The notes under the pieces are model-generated. The model saw only the letters and a list, made by a program, of their open reading frames with translations. It ran no database searches and had not been told where the DNA came from. Below, piece by piece: positions 22,208 through 35,217 of a DNA stretch of 64,000 nt. Made by a program: the position numbers and the translations under genes. Numbering within the stretch: the first letter of the stretch is position 1; every line of letters starts with the position of its first letter. The stretch comes from Cladocopium goreaui (taxonomy: Eukaryota > Sar > Dinophyceae > Suessiales > Symbiodiniaceae): assembly GCA_947184155.2 (NCBI GenBank), contig CAMXCT020006401.1, positions 259,501 to 323,500 of the forward strand, in the 5' to 3' direction.

Positions 22208-23577
22208 TTATGAAGTCATTGGGATTGCTATCACCCAAGATGTGAGATGAAACACCATGATGAAACTATTCAAATATCTTCAAATCGGATAAAACCTATA
22301 TATCCTATATCTTCACTTTCTGACCATCACCAAAACATTGAAAAAACTGAGCCTTTCTAGGGACGGAATTGAAGTCCCATCGGGGAACAGGGATGAACAG
22401 TTTACACCGGCACAAGACACCCGACGCAGGAAGCCTGCAGGCATGTCAGCACGTGGAGTCTTCACCACTTCACCAGAGCTTTGCAAACAGCCCATATCAC
22501 GCCTCATGGTGTGGCAGTATCACCGAGCAATCACAAAGTGGTGACTTTCACAATGTGGTAAACTGTGTTAAAGGTGTCCTGGGTCTCAAGGAAACTCTGG
22601 TCATGGTGTCATTTCATCGTCAAGCCATTGAAAGTGCAGTCCAACTGCAGCACCCATGCATTCCGTACCAATCTGTTTTGGGGCCCGCCTTTCGGTCGGT
22701 TGGTTACGTCTACGCCACCAGCTTTCCCTGACTGCGTAGACTCTGAGCCACAAGTAACAGCGGCGAGAAGGAAACGACAGCTTTCACTCAAACTCTGCTT
22801 TGGTGGAATGAACCGGAGAACCACCAAACCATCTGCCTGGCAAAGAGCCTACTTCCTGTACACTTATGAAGTTAAGTGACAAGGAGTGCAGGGCAGTTTG
22901 GCAAAGATTCAATCCGCAGCGGCACTGAGAGATTGACGTTTGGCTTTTTCTGCACGTTCCACCTTTCCACGAGCTGTGTCTCTTCGGGTGTCGTCACCCT
23001 CACGAAGCTTCTCCTTTCCTCTCCATCCTCATCCTCATATGGAAGTGTCCTAAAATGGAGCTACCCCTAATTATCATCCATTTCTAGATCGGATTTTCCA
23101 TTATAAACCATCTATAAACCATCTATAAACCAGCCATTTGCCACTATAAACCAACCATTTCGGAGATGCCCCATGACTCTGGAACCCCCCATCGCCTCGG
23201 ACGAGACACTGCGCTCCAGTGCCTCAGATCTATGGCATCATGGTAGCTATGTATATATATATATAACATTATTATATAACATTATTATATTAACCCAGCT
23301 TTGCAACCCAACAGCATACCTAAATCTTCCACCTACGTCTTTTTTCAGACCCTGTGCCAAAGTCCTCTTTTTTCAGTACCCAGAAAACTTTTCAGGACCT
23401 ACTCTCAAATTCAGGACCTGGCCATTTTGGGGTATCAATGGTAATGGCAATCATTGGGTGCAAACATGTGAAACCAACATTTGGTGGATATTCAAGCCAT
23501 TGGCATTGATCCTTGCAAATAAAAGCACTCCCAGCCCAAACTCATGGCAAGGCAGGATCAGAATATAGTATATTCCA
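22208..23577. other. Mostly unassigned sequence upstream of the kinase gene
   Basis: No ORF has a recognisable product. Minus-strand stretches with exon-like composition occur at about 22.35-22.50 kb and 23.16-23.22 kb (LERSVSSEAMGGSRVMG after an AG|G site), but they cannot be phased to a gene. A partial family-1 MITE sequence (ATAAACCATCTATAAACC) is at 23.10-23.16 kb. Confidence 0.4.
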
Positions 23578-23690
23578 GAAAGTATGTCAGAATAGATGCC
23601 AGATAGGATGCCAGAAAGAATGTCAAATAGAATCTCAGAAAAGATTGTCAGAAACTATGTCAGAATAGTGTGTCAGGGTGGGGATCACTC
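23578..23690. repeat. Second 12-bp tandem array
   Basis: Consecutive [T/C]CAGAATAGATG-type 12-mers with the same downstream flank (GTGGGGATCAC...AGTAAGGCAATTTT) as the array at the window start. This is a second copy of that dispersed repeat. Confidence 0.75.
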
Positions 23691-23949
23691 TTAGTAAGGC
23701 AATTTTGAAAATATATTTCAGGTTCGGAATTTTCAAATTGTTGTCCTTCAGGCGCCGGAGCTCCCGTTGAAGGTCAGCATCGCCCCATATCAACTGGTCC
23801 AGTCCCACTTCCATTTCAACAAGTCCAACTTCATCGATTAGGGTGTTGGTTGAATGGACTTGGGACTCTAGCTGGCACGGCATCCCTTGTAACCCTGTAG
23901 ACACTGTAGTGGGCAAAAAGATTGTAACACACAGAATCAGCATCATTTT

Positions 23950-26130
23950 GATCAGGCATTCTTTTTGCTAATCCTTTCTCCCTATTACGAAAAATACCCC
24001 CAAATGACAAAAACTAGGTGCGATTTCCAATTTTGGGAAATGTCAAATTGGTTAATCTGATTTTTGATTGATCCCCTTGAGGAAACAATTTTTAAAATGA
24101 AGGTACCATGTGAGGGTTTCACCCCCAAAGAATAAAAAACTAGTCAACATCGGGGTGTCTTTTATTGGGGTCCGTCCTTTAAAATCGTTAATTTTAGTTT
24201 TTTTAATTCAGGTGTTGGTGTTTTATTTGATACTAGGCGAAAGCTTCGAAATCCTATTCTTGGCAGTATTCTATTTAAAGATTATTTTCATGGATTTTGA
24301 AATTAGAAACAAAAACGGTTTAATCCCTTCCCCCTGTTGCTAAACAGTCGCCCCTTCACCCACCCACCCAAATAACAAACACCTGGAGGAGTTTTTAGTA
24401 TTGGGGGGGTCTTTAGTATTAGGGTACGAAGCTTCCCCCTAATACTGATGAAAAACACACATATATATATATATATACATATTTCTATTTCAAAATCGAT
24501 CAAATTTCTTTCTTTTTAAATCCAATTAAAATATGGCAAACAAGTGGATTCCGAAGCTTAATATCAAATAAAAATCCCCAACACAAAAAAATTATGTATG
24601 TTTTTCTATTTCGAAATCGATTAGATTTCCATTTAAAAATTAAATAAAATATGGCCAAAAAATTGGATGTCGAAGCTTTTCCCTTATATTAAATCCTAAT
24701 ATCATTTTGTTTTTTTTCCTGTTTCAAAATCGATTAGATTTCCTTTTGAAATCTAATGAAAAAAAACAAAAAAATGATTTTGAAGCTTTCCCCTAATATC
24801 AAATTAAAATCCAATTGTTAAAATATGTTCAAAAATTGGATTTCGATGCTTCCCCTAATCTTGCATGAAAAATTCCAATATAAAAAACGAAATTTGTGCT
24901 ATTTCAGAATCGATTAGATTTCCTTGTAAATTAAAATTAAGATATTGCCAGAAATTTGATTTCGAAGTTTTCCCCTCATATTAAACCCTCATAACCCTCA
25001 TATCAAAGACTATTTTTTTATATCAAAATTCATTAGATTTCCTTTTGAAATCTAATTAGAATATGATCAAAAATCGGATTTTGAAATTTTCCCCTAATAT
25101 TACATTAAAAAACCCTAATATTAAATATTATTTTTTCTTTTTTGAAATCGATTCGATTTCCTTTTAAATTGTAGTAATAAAAATAAAAACAAAAACCGGA
25201 TTTCGAAATGTTTCCTCTAATATTAAATTACCAGCCCTAATATATTTTTAAAAAAAATATTTCAAAATCGATTAATTTTCTATTTAACATATAATTAAGA
25301 TATTGCTAAAAATTGGATTTCGAAATTTTCCCCTAAAATTAAATTAAAAACATTAATAAAAAAAACTATGTTTTTTCGATTTCAAAAATCGATTAGATTT
25401 CCTTTTGACATCCAGCAAAAATATTGCCAGGAAATGCCAAAAAGTGGATTTCGAAATTTTCCCCCAATATTATATAAATATTGTAATATAAAATACTTAT
25501 TTTTTCGACCTTAAAAGACCCTAGTTAAAAAAATCACCGGGGCTGACTAGTTTTTATTTTTTGGTGGTGAAATCCTGAAATGGGACCTTTATATTTAATT
25601 TGTTTTTGAAAAGATATCAATTAAAAGTCAAATTGGCCAGCCTGAAATTTCCCAAAATTTAATGCGGACCCTAGTAAAAGGAATCGATGTAATATTTTAG
25701 TATTTAGGGTATGTTTAGTAAAAGGAGGTGGGGATTAGTAAGGTTTTCAATTTAATATAAGGGGAAGCTTCGAAATCCAATTTGGCAAGATTTGAGCTAG
25801 ATTTTGAATAGGAATTCAATCGGTTTTGAAATATAAAGTTTATTTTTTAAAACGAATGTTTTCAATTTAATGTCTGGGGGAAGCTTCGGAATCCAATTTT
25901 GGCAATATTTTAGTTAGATGTTATTTAAAAAATGTTTTCCAATTTAATTTTTTTTAACCAAGGGGGAAGTTTCGCACCCTCATACTAAATACCCACTAAA
26001 TACAAAAAACTATTCCGTGTGTTCATTATTGGGTGGGGAGGGGCAGACGGTTTATTATGACGCAGGGATTGGTCAGGCATCACTTGCTGGAATTATTGGA
26101 TTCTTTTGGGATGATTGGTATGATGTTTAG
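23950..26130. repeat. AT-rich block of a roughly 120-bp repeat family in both orientations
   Basis: Units pairing GGATTTCGAAATTTTCCCCTAATATTAAAT with TTTCAAAATCGATTAGATTTCC recur about every 110-130 bp (one interval of about 60) from 24.47 to 25.50 kb. The same unit appears inverted (AAGCTTCGAAATCC) at about 24.24 kb and at 25.78 and 25.89 kb. No ORF is convincing. Confidence 0.75.
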
Positions 26131-26600
26131 TCAGGCATGGTTCCCTTCAGTCATGCACGATTTTTGCAAAAATCCTATTTAGGCACGACCCCAAAATCCC
26201 AGCCCGGCAAATTTCGGCCCGGGCCCGGCAAATTCCGGCCCGCGCCCTGCAAATTCCGGCCCTGCGTTTTTCCAAAATCAGGCAAAACCAGTAAATCAGG
26301 TATTAAGTCAGGTGTAGTTGCCTTTTGAGTCATTAAGGCTAGTCAGGCATGGTTCCAGTGGGTACCTTTTAATTGTGAAGGCTAGTCAGGCATGGTTCCC
26401 TGAATTCAGGGGCATGGGTACCTTTTAATTATGAAGGCTAGTCAGGCATGGGTTCTGTTAAGTCAGGCGTGGGTGGGTACTTCTTAATTATGAAGGCTAG
26501 TCAGGCATGGTTCCCTTAAGTCGGGTGTGGTGACGCTTTAAGTCATGAAGGCTAGTCAGGCATGGGTACCTTTTAAGTGATGAAATCTGAATCAGGCGGA
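26130..26600. repeat. Short tandem repeats: CCCGGCAAATTYCGG and GGCTAGTCAGGCATGG
   Basis: Three GC-rich CCC[G/T]GCAAATTCCGGCCC copies at about 26.20-26.26 kb are followed by five or so AAGGCTAGTCAGGCATGG units spaced about 45-60 bp apart. They are non-coding. Confidence 0.7.
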
Positions 26601-26879
26601 GCTCCTATTCTAAATGTGTTAAATCCAATTGTTCAGTATGGAAAATCGATTTTTTGGCTGGTCTACGGGCAAACCCTGTGTCTTCCAATACCATAGCGTG
26701 CTGATGTCGCTTGCCTGCATAATAGTTAAGGCCAAAGCTTAGGTCATCAGTGTGATCCTGAAATGGCGCCACGACCAAGAAGATGACATGTGTAAAATAG
26801 GCCCTGGATTAACAAAGGCTGACTAATGAATTTGGAGGATGCCACTAAAGTATAACATGTAATCACTTGTGAGGAGCAC

Positions 26880-27676
26880 TCTATGGCACGCAGCGCGCGC
26901 AGCCTGCTTTACGGTTTAGCGTTTGAAAGTTTTAGGCTTTGCCTCTATGGCACGCAGCGTTTGAAAGTTTAACCGTTTACCTCTATGGCAGGCTGTGCGC
27001 GCAGTACGCATTACGGTTTAAAGTTTGAAAGTTTTAGGACTTTTAGGGTTTATGTGTGTGGCACGCAGTGCGCGCAGCGCGCATTAGGGTTTGGGGTTTG
27101 GAAATTTTATAGTTTATTTTATCGCATACAGCGTGTATAGCGTGGGTTGAACTTTAGGGTTTCGAAATTTTAGGGTTAACCTCCATAACACGATGGTTTA
27201 GGGTTTGGAGATTTTAAGGGGTACTTCTATGGTACACAGCGTGCGCAGCGCGCGTTAGGGTTTAGGGTTTGGAAATTTTAGGGTTTACCTCTATGACACG
27301 AGAGTTTCAGGTTTGAAGATTTTAGGGTTTATTTCTATTGCACAAAGCGCGCGCAGCGCGCATTAGTATTTAGGGTTTGAAGGTTTTAGGGTTTATCTCT
27401 GGCACGCAGCGCGCACAGCACGCATTAGGGTTTAGGATTTGGAAGTTTTAGGGTTTATTTTATTGCATGCAGCGCGCACACCGCGGGTTAAACTTTAGGG
27501 TTTGGAAGTTGCATAACACGATGGTTTAGGGTTTGGAAATTTTAGGGTTTACTTCTCTGGGACACAGCGCGCGCACCGCGCATTAGGGTTTAGGGTTTGG
27601 AAGTTTTAGGGTTTACTTTATTGCATGCAGTGCGCGCAGCGCGCATAGAGTTTAGGGTTTGGAAATTTTAGGGTTT
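26880..27676. repeat. Satellite combining TTTAGGG-like and GCGCGC motifs
   Basis: A degenerate 60-100 bp unit: CTATGGCACGCAGCGCGCGC, AGCGCGCATTAGGGTTTAGG, then TTTGGAAATTTTAGGGTTTA. It is repeated about ten times with deletions. TTTAGGG is the plant-type telomere repeat and is also reported for dinoflagellates. Here it is interstitial and imperfect, so this is telomere-like or subtelomeric satellite and not a chromosome end. Confidence 0.75.
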
Positions 27677-27996
27677 CAAGGGTTCCAAGGTTCCAGGGTA
27701 CCAGGGTCCCGCGGTTTCAGGGTTCCAAGGTTTCCAGGGTTCCAAGGGTTCCAAGGGTTCCAGGGTTTCAGGGTTCCAGGATCCCAGCAGGGTGCCAGCC
27801 AGGTGTGCAGGGTTGCAGGGTTCCAAGGTTCCAGGGTTCCAGGGTTCCAAGGTAGCAGGGTTCCAGAATCCTTGAGGGTTCCAGGGTGCCAAGGTTCCAA
27901 GGTTTCAGGGTTCCACGGTCGCAGGGTTCCAAGGTTCCAGGGTTTCAGGGTTCCAGGGTTCCGGGGTTCCAGGGTTCCAGGGTTCCAGGGTTCCAT
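27677..27996. repeat. GGGTTCCA minisatellite
   Basis: Tandem AGGGTTCC/AAGGTTCC octamers and nonamers start directly after the TTTAGGG satellite. The 130-135 aa ORFs on both strands here are products of the repeat. Confidence 0.85.
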
Positions 27997-28117
27997 TCCG
28001 GATTTTGAAGGCTGCAAGTCCCCGCGAGCCAGCCCCAGCCCTAGAGATTGAAACCCAACAGGCCCTGCTGTTGGGAATAACATTATATAAGTATGTAATA
28101 GTTACTAGTTAATTATA

Positions 28118-28640
28118 TTATGATATACATATATAATATATAAGTATTCCGCGTGGTCTATCCACTCGGCTCTCCAGGTAGAGCCTAGACTTGGGAATGC
28201 GGAAGACCATGGCCGAGAAATGGGGCTTATTCTCTGATGACCGGATACCCCAAGCCAAGTTCGGAGCATCATCTCCTTGACCTGTGGGCGATATCCACTC
28301 CCGTGGAAAATCAGCCAGATTCCGTCGGGAGAACTGCAAAGAAAGAAAGACACAAATCTCCAAGTAATCAAATGCTGCAAACAGCTGAAGCCTAAAAATC
28401 TTGACTGATCTGTTCCAAGTCCAAAATTGGCTTCTATTTCTTGGAACCTCTCAGCACGCTCAGAATCCTTTCTTAGAAACTTTACTTCTTCAACCCTTCT
28501 GGAACCCTGGCAAGAACCCTTGCTCAAAAATGCGAAAAAGAAACCTTGCCTTCAACCCTGAACTTGGAACGTCTCGATGTGCAGCTGTTGCAGCACCAAA
28601 ATAGATCCAATACACGGTCAGTATACAGCACAAGCAACCT
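28118..28640 (-). CDS. Candidate exons of an unidentified gene
   Basis: Minus-strand coding-like stretches: about 28.40-28.51 kb (VEEVKFLRKDSERAERFQEI and onward, after a CCAG|GG acceptor) and about 28.15-28.34 kb (LADFPREWISPTGQGDDAPN and onward through MVFRIPKSRLYLESRVD). Phase between them was not proven and no family is recognised. Confidence 0.35.
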
Positions 28641-28699
28641 GTCTGGACTGGAGGCTGTTTGAACCAAGTTTCAGCCATTTTCTATCAGTTCCTGTCAGT

Positions 28700-30180
28700 T
28701 CCTGTTGAAGTTTTTCTGAGACCCCGACGATCAGCGCTTTGAAGCACCAAAGCTTCCAGTTCATCGGCCTGGCTGCAGGATCAAACACCACAGTCTGGTT
28801 ATATCGGTCCTACCAAGTAGCATTACAGGTCGCTTTTGATCACAACGACCACCGATGAACCCATGACCACGACCGATCCACGGCCACCTTTCGGCGCCAC
28901 ATCTCCTTCTCTGCTTCGCTCTTCTCTAAGGCCTGTGGCAGCCATGGCAAATCCGGTCGAGCCACAGCCCCTCAAGATGCAATACCTGCAGTTGCCTCGG
29001 TGAGCTTCTGCCACTCGACTAAATTCTCATCCTGGCACGAAAATCATGGTTGGTGTGCTTTGCAGTGACACCAGGCTCGGCACTGGCAATGCTCACAAGA
29101 TTTCGAAGCATTTCTTGGAATGGCTTGGATAAAGACATGATGCAGCTTGTCAATGTCGCAGTGTCCAAAAAGTCACCAAAAATGCATAGTGACACAGGCC
29201 AATAGTATTGAGTATTGGCAGTATTGGCTGTGTTAATTTTCAAAACGACACTTAAGCATCTAGACGAAACAACATATCAGTTGAATATATTGAATCGAAT
29301 ATATTGAGTTGATGAATCCGTTGTCACACTACGTGTCACGCCCACCTCCCACTGGGCACGTAGCTCCACATCATCCTCCGCCGTGGCTTGTGACGCCAAG
29401 GCCGTGGTGACATGACTTCGGGCCCTGGCGCTGTCGGCGTCCATTTGGGCGTCCATTTGGGCGTCCCAAGGGCCGAGGCTGTGGCGGAGAGTCGAAGAGG
29501 TATGCGAAGCGGCTTTCCAAACCTGGCGACGATCCGGGACGATCCGGGACGATCCGGGACGAGCGGAACCATGCTAAATTTTGCTAGAAAAGATTGCTAA
29601 ACCATGCCGAAACCATGCTAAAGCCCTCGTAACCTTCGCAACCTTACCTAAAGATACCTAAAGTGGGTAGCTTATGCAAAGACATGATGACAGAAGTCTC
29701 CGTCCCATTGGGATCTCAACTCACGCTGACAATTGGCTGCCATGGTACTACTGTATCATCTAGGGATCGAAGCCTACCTGTTCGAAGAGTATCCCATATG
29801 TCACCAAAGAACAATAGGAGAGCTACATCTTCAATGATCAGGCTGGAGACAAGCTGTCCTGCACAGAACCTATCCGGGATACCCAACCCCATACCGAATT
29901 TCCTTCAATACCCTCTAAACATACCCTGTGACTCTATACTAGTACGACTCAATTTCTACCAACGCGCACAGTATATGGTGATTGCTACAGGTCACGATAT
30001 TGATAACCCCCAACAGCGTTGATATCACAGTTTCTAAGGACCCAAATGTTCTTCACTTCGGATAGCAAAAAAATCCTCGTTGTTTAGACGTGTCCAAGAG
30101 TGGTGCAATTCAAACTGTCAGTTTCACCATTTGATTAGTAACAGACCATCAAATGCTCTAGGTCCCCACGTTTTTGGAAC
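28700..30180. other. No confident gene; small tandem repeats
   Basis: A plus-strand open stretch (MTTTDPRPPFGATSPSLLRS onward) reaches a GT donor near 29.0 kb and could be a first exon, but no partner was found. At 29.43-29.56 kb there are tandem GGGCGTCCATTT and GACGATCCGG units. The rest shows nothing recognisable. Confidence 0.35.
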
Positions 30181-30239
30181 ACACAAATGTGGCTAACATC
30201 CACATATGACACATATGAAGATATCCCCGTTTGGACTGA

Positions 30240-32640
30240 CTATCCTTGGCACCTACTGGGTAGAGAGCGCCCTCATCCAGCGAGGCTGGCATGGACCCCT
30301 GGCTTGGAGAGCTGAAGATGGGCTGTCCATAATTCATCACCAGCTTAGATGCTTGAAAGCTTCTAAACTTTCTAAACCATCTGGAAATTGCGTTTTCAAA
30401 ACCGTGCTACAGGTTGACGTTCGAATCCTTTTTCTGCTCCATGGCGGATGTATGCTACCTTCAGGATATTGAAGAATATGTGCACATAAGTTTGCGAGGT
30501 TGACGTCCAGGCTTGCAAACACTGTATACCGACGCTGACTGCAAAGAGACTTTCAAATCCTTTCGAACTGCTCAGATTCTCAAGAATGGCCTGGAACAAT
30601 GTAATAAACCCTTACAACAGATAGCGGTCATGTTCCATGTCAATTACGTCGACTGGACAGGACATTGATCTGGTCGTAGCTGTTAGATCTGTTAGCTTCG
30701 GCGAAAGACATCCAACCCATCTCATAAGACTAGACAAATATGCCAAATATGCATGACACGACAGGAAAATGAGAGCGAATTGTTGCGCGCTTTTCACGTT
30801 TACGAAGCAAACCTCACGCTTCAACCACTGCCTTCAGGATCCAAGGAGACCAAACAGGACTTCTGAAAGGAAAGCCTGTCCGCAAATCCAAGTAGCAACC
30901 TGCGTCCAGATCTGGGGGAAATCTTCGGCACTCTGGGACCCTGGGACCCTGGAAATCGAATTAGTGCATCCGTTGCCACGAATTTCAGCTCACAAAAAAT
31001 CTGGTGGCCACCATGGCAGGAGCCATGAACATCCTTGAACACTTGTGGGATCTTGCAAGCTTTTTGGAATATTGAAAGCCCCATTCGGAAGAAGGCCGCA
31101 CATGGAGGCACACCAACAAATCTCTCTTCTCGTGCCTTGCATCTGGGCAGCCATGAATTCAACGCAGCTGCTAAGACCACTTCTACATCTCGTGCACAAC
31201 GGACTAAAGCAGTCCGCAACCACATGGAAGAACCAGCAAAGCATCAAAACTAAACCCATCAAAATCAACATCAAACAGCATTGGCTTAGCTCAAAAATCT
31301 AGAAGGAAAACTCCATGTTTGAAAAATCATGGTTTCCTCTAGACTTTCGCTTCAATCCTCCCAATGAAAAGACGATAAAACCACTACAACACACCTAGCA
31401 TCGGCGCAGAACACGAACCTCACTGCCCGCATTGTGGCTCCACTGCCCGATCCTCCAGCCGTAGCATGTCGTGGGAACAAGATGCATGGAGGTGTACCCC
31501 CGAATCTTATGATTGAAACCCATGGTCTTGGGGATCATTTTAGATATTCTAGGAAACCCCCGAGTCTGAGGAAAACATCGTCGTAGCTGGAGGTCACAAA
31601 ACTGGTCAAGTGAGTCACGTGAGTCGGTGGATAAGGAAAGGAGAAAGATCTCGGAGCCAGTTTGAGCAGCTTGACAAATCTAGAGGCTGCTTATTGGGTT
31701 CTCCAAAAAATAAAAACCTCAAGATAACCTCAAGAAGTCACAAGAGTTTGAGATCCTCGAAGCAGAATCACCAGTACCGGAATCACATGGAATCACGCCG
31801 CATGGCTCTGCTCCTGCAAGCTCCTATGGTCTGTGCGGCAATCACGGAAGCTGCAGGCCAAAAATTACCTCAACGCGTGCTGTGAAGATACTGTAAAGAT
31901 CTGTGAAGAATAGTTAAATGATGTTATAGTGATGTTAAATGTCATGGGATATGGGTTTCAGATGGTTTCAGCAATTTCACTGTGGATCTCCTGAAACGCA
32001 GTCCCCATGTCCAAGTCACGCAAGTCATGTCCACGTCAGCTGAGACACACGTTTCTGCCCCATCAACTTGGGCGGCTCCCAGGCACTCTTCTGGGTCTGC
32101 TTCCATCGAAAATACCTTGACCAATTAGGGCCGAGGTTTCTGGTGCGCCACTAACCCATGGCCAAATATTGTGACATATTGTGACATGCCGCGGCAAGAT
32201 GAGAATAGCGAAAATATGCGAAAATCTCTGTTTTGATTCTTGAAGCCCTGATTGCGTCAATGACCATCCGCATCGGCATTCGCGGCGTTCGGTGCTTTCC
32301 AAATTGTTGCACTCAACTGACCCAGTGCAGATGAATCACCCGCACATCAATCCACCAATGCCTGTGAAGCACGGCTGAATGTACCTCAGCCGATGGTTTG
32401 ACACATTTGAAATCGGAAACCTGCTGAAACACATGGTGATAATTCCGAGGATTGCTGAATTTCCTTCCCACGGTTTGACAACGTTTGACACATTTGAAAT
32501 CTATTGGTGATAGAACCTGCAATGAAGGAAATTCCGAGATATTCCCAGCACCGTGGGATTGCGTTGGACCTGGCCAAGGCACACCTTTCGCGCCAGCTCC
32601 AGGGGATATTCACCGCCCACCACCAAGACCACCGCTTGCC
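30240..32640 (-). CDS. Scattered candidate exons, unidentified
   Basis: The best-supported exon is 32585-32640 (QAVVLVVGGEYPLELARK; CAG|GG acceptor, GT donor). A second is about 32030-32115 (VFSMEADPEECLGAAQVDGA and onward; AAG|G acceptor). A third is about 30.25-30.33 kb (PIFSSPSQGSMPASLDEGAL before a GT donor). All are minus strand, but phase and order could not be tied together, so they may come from more than one gene. 31.30-31.93 kb holds nothing I can identify. Confidence 0.3.
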
Positions 32641-33299
32641 CTGGGAACGACCATGTTTCCCACTGCCAAAAGATCTGTTCCGCAGTTCTGAAATTGACTC
32701 AAGTGATGAGTTGATGAGCCCCTGACTTACCTGGGGGAACCATGGAAAACCCGCATTACACGCGGTCACCACTGGTAGGCGGGATCTGTGAGGTCGCAAC
32801 TACCTCGCCTCGTCGCTTTGCGTCACGAAGCAGGGTCTGCAACCTGAGGCGCCATGGGGCACTGGTAATCAAACAGCAAAAACCTGCCAGAACTGGTCAC
32901 TGAATCTTACAGACACACTAGTAACATGTGCTATATACGTATGTATACACATTAATATACTGATATATACTGATATATACTGATATAGCATATACATTGA
33001 AGATCCTTAAAGTTCGTTCTCTGAATGTCCTTTCCACCATGCAACTCTTCCCTGATGATGGAGCCCAGGTCGTGTCGCACCACGTGCTCCTAGCGGTCAA
33101 GACATCACGCCATTAGAGAACCGGCGTCGTGTGGGTGACTTTCCTCTAGCCATTCGTTGAGTTCCTAGTGCCATGGCAGCCATGGACACCTGATTGCTCT
33201 AGGATAGCTAACATTCACGGTGCCATATTCATTTTACCTATGCAAGCAGGGGGAACCGTGCTTTTTGTAAGTTCTCCGCCTATATTAAAAGATATTGTC

Positions 33300-33545
33300 T
33301 AAGTATTTGGTCCCATTTCTATAATATGTATATTATATATAATATGTATTATATATAATATGTATTATATATTATATTATATAGTATATTATATTATATT
33401 GTATATTATATGTTATATCATGTACATATATATATATAACTTATATATATATATATGTTATAGATTATAGATTATATACATATATATATATATATTATAT
33501 TATATTATATATGATATATTATATATCATTATAATTATGTATGTT
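33300..33545. repeat. AT-rich microsatellite
   Basis: TATATTA and ATATAT runs. No gene is visible. Confidence 0.8.
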
Positions 33546-33550
33546 ATATA

Positions 33551-33728
33551 CCCGTGGGGTGGGGCAACAACGTTCGTGTTGGCTTGCACTTGCAAACGCA
33601 GTTGATGCTACGCCAGAGATCTGCCACGCTGTCATGGGGTGGGGCTGGGGATGGGGATGGGTTGGCGGGTGGGGCAACACGTTCATGCTGACTTTCCAAC
33701 GCGGTTGATGCTACGCTAGAGATTTTCC
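33551..33728. repeat. Local tandem duplication
   Basis: Two diverged copies of GTGGGGCAACA-CGTTC...ACGC-GTTGATGCTACGC-AGAGAT begin at about 33,551 and 33,668. Confidence 0.65.
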
Positions 33729-33918
33729 GGAACCACATGACATTCCTAAACACTCCTTCGGGGCAATCAAGCCCTATGCAAATAACAAAAAACGATGGAA
33801 ATACCAAGGCCCATGAAACACAATGTTGCAAACGTGCTTGGCGCTGTGGTGAAACAATGATGTGTTTAAAACACAAATAGGTTCATACGCGTGTGGATCA
33901 CACCACTTGTGTTTCAAG

Positions 33919-35217
33919 TCACTCTGACAGCTGCACACAAGCCATCAGCTCCTTGGGTGCCAAAGCGCAATAGACATCCAGGACCAAGACCTGCTCATCT
34001 GAGCCCATCAGCCTCCGCAACTGCGCCTGGATCAGCAGTTGAGGGGGTAGATCTGGGAATCCGTCGATTAGAAACAGATAGATCTGTTGATTCAAAAATA
34101 GATATATCATATATATATATATACATGTATATGATATATGATATATGATATAACTATATGATATATATATATGATATATATATATGATATATATATATAT
34201 GTGATATATATATATGATATATATATATCATATATATATATATCATATATCATATATCATATATCATATATCATATATATATATATGATCTATGATGTTT
34301 ATGATATATGATATATGATATATGATATATGATATATCAATATAGCATGGTTCAATAGCATGTGATTCATCTTCTTCAGAAATGGCACTTTCAGCGTCAC
34401 AGAAAAAGCACAGCAATCTTAGAGAATCCTTGTTCGCATCCAAGTCCTGAAGCATAAAATGCTGTAAAAACACCACCTGTCTAGGAAATCGCGCTGAGAA
34501 GCAACCATTAGCGCGAAAAGGCACGCAGTTGTATCAGTGGTATCTCTGAAATTCTCCCGGCAAAGTGCTCAATCATAGAATTTCATCAGGCAAGAATCAG
34601 AAGAAATCAGCACATCCGAGGTTGAAAAGCCAGCATCCCAACACTTCACGGTTCCACTGCGCCACGCCTCCGGTTGCAAGTCGCACAGCCGTTCCTTCTC
34701 CTCTTCACCGTATCCCCCGTCAACCAGTACGCGCTGCCTCGATTCGCTGGTGAAGCTCAGCCGAAAGTTTGGAAGGCTTGGCAACAAGAGCGTAAGCGGA
34801 AAGAATCAAGCCTGGAAACTGGAAATTTGGTGGGTCTCAAAAAATGGAACACCAAAAAAGTTGGTCACCATTTGGGCGGAGTTTGCTCATGGCAAACTTG
34901 GTGAGGTCCGGGCATGGCGTACTGTCGCTCTCCCAGAGGTTCCTTCTCGTGGCCCTGCACTGTGGAGTCTCTGATGCGATGGATCTGAAACCATAATTCG
35001 GTGGCAGTGGCACCTGATTTCTTCTGTTCACAGCACATACAGCACCAAACGAATCTACTCAAAGTGAAAGTTTGGGGAATAATCTTGTCCCTTTAATGCC
35101 TAAGCTTGCAGCTCATGGTCCTGGTGTTCGGTGCCTCCGGAAAGGGCCCCCCATGGTCCATAGCTGCCAGTGCTTTGCCCAAAGGCGCTTCGGTGGTCAC
35201 CAGCAACGAGGCCAAAC
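33919..35217 (-). CDS. Multi-exon gene, 3' part, unidentified
   Basis: The terminal exon 33919-34026 (108 bp, ATCCAG|G acceptor) encodes AQLRRLMGSDEQVLVLDVYC and onward to a TGA stop. Upstream minus-strand exons are about 34350-34446 (DLDANKDSLRLLCFFCDAES; CAG|G acceptor), a coding-like stretch at about 34.65-34.77 kb (RVLVDGGYGEEEKERL) and 35121-35217 (LASLLVTTEAPLGKALAAMD; AAG|G acceptor, GA donor). The retrotransposon begins only 160 bp beyond the last one, so it probably interrupts this gene's intron or 5' flank. No family is recognised. Confidence 0.4.
34105..34345. repeat. ATATATGAT palindromic AT array
   Basis: ATATATAT and ATGATATATGATAT units that can fold on themselves. Intronic to the preceding candidate gene. 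Confidence 0.8.

Noticed and set aside
27659-28083. 130-135 aa ORFs rich in GFQGFRVPG or PWNPGTLEP
   Set aside because: They are products of the GGGTTCCA minisatellite, open on both strands.
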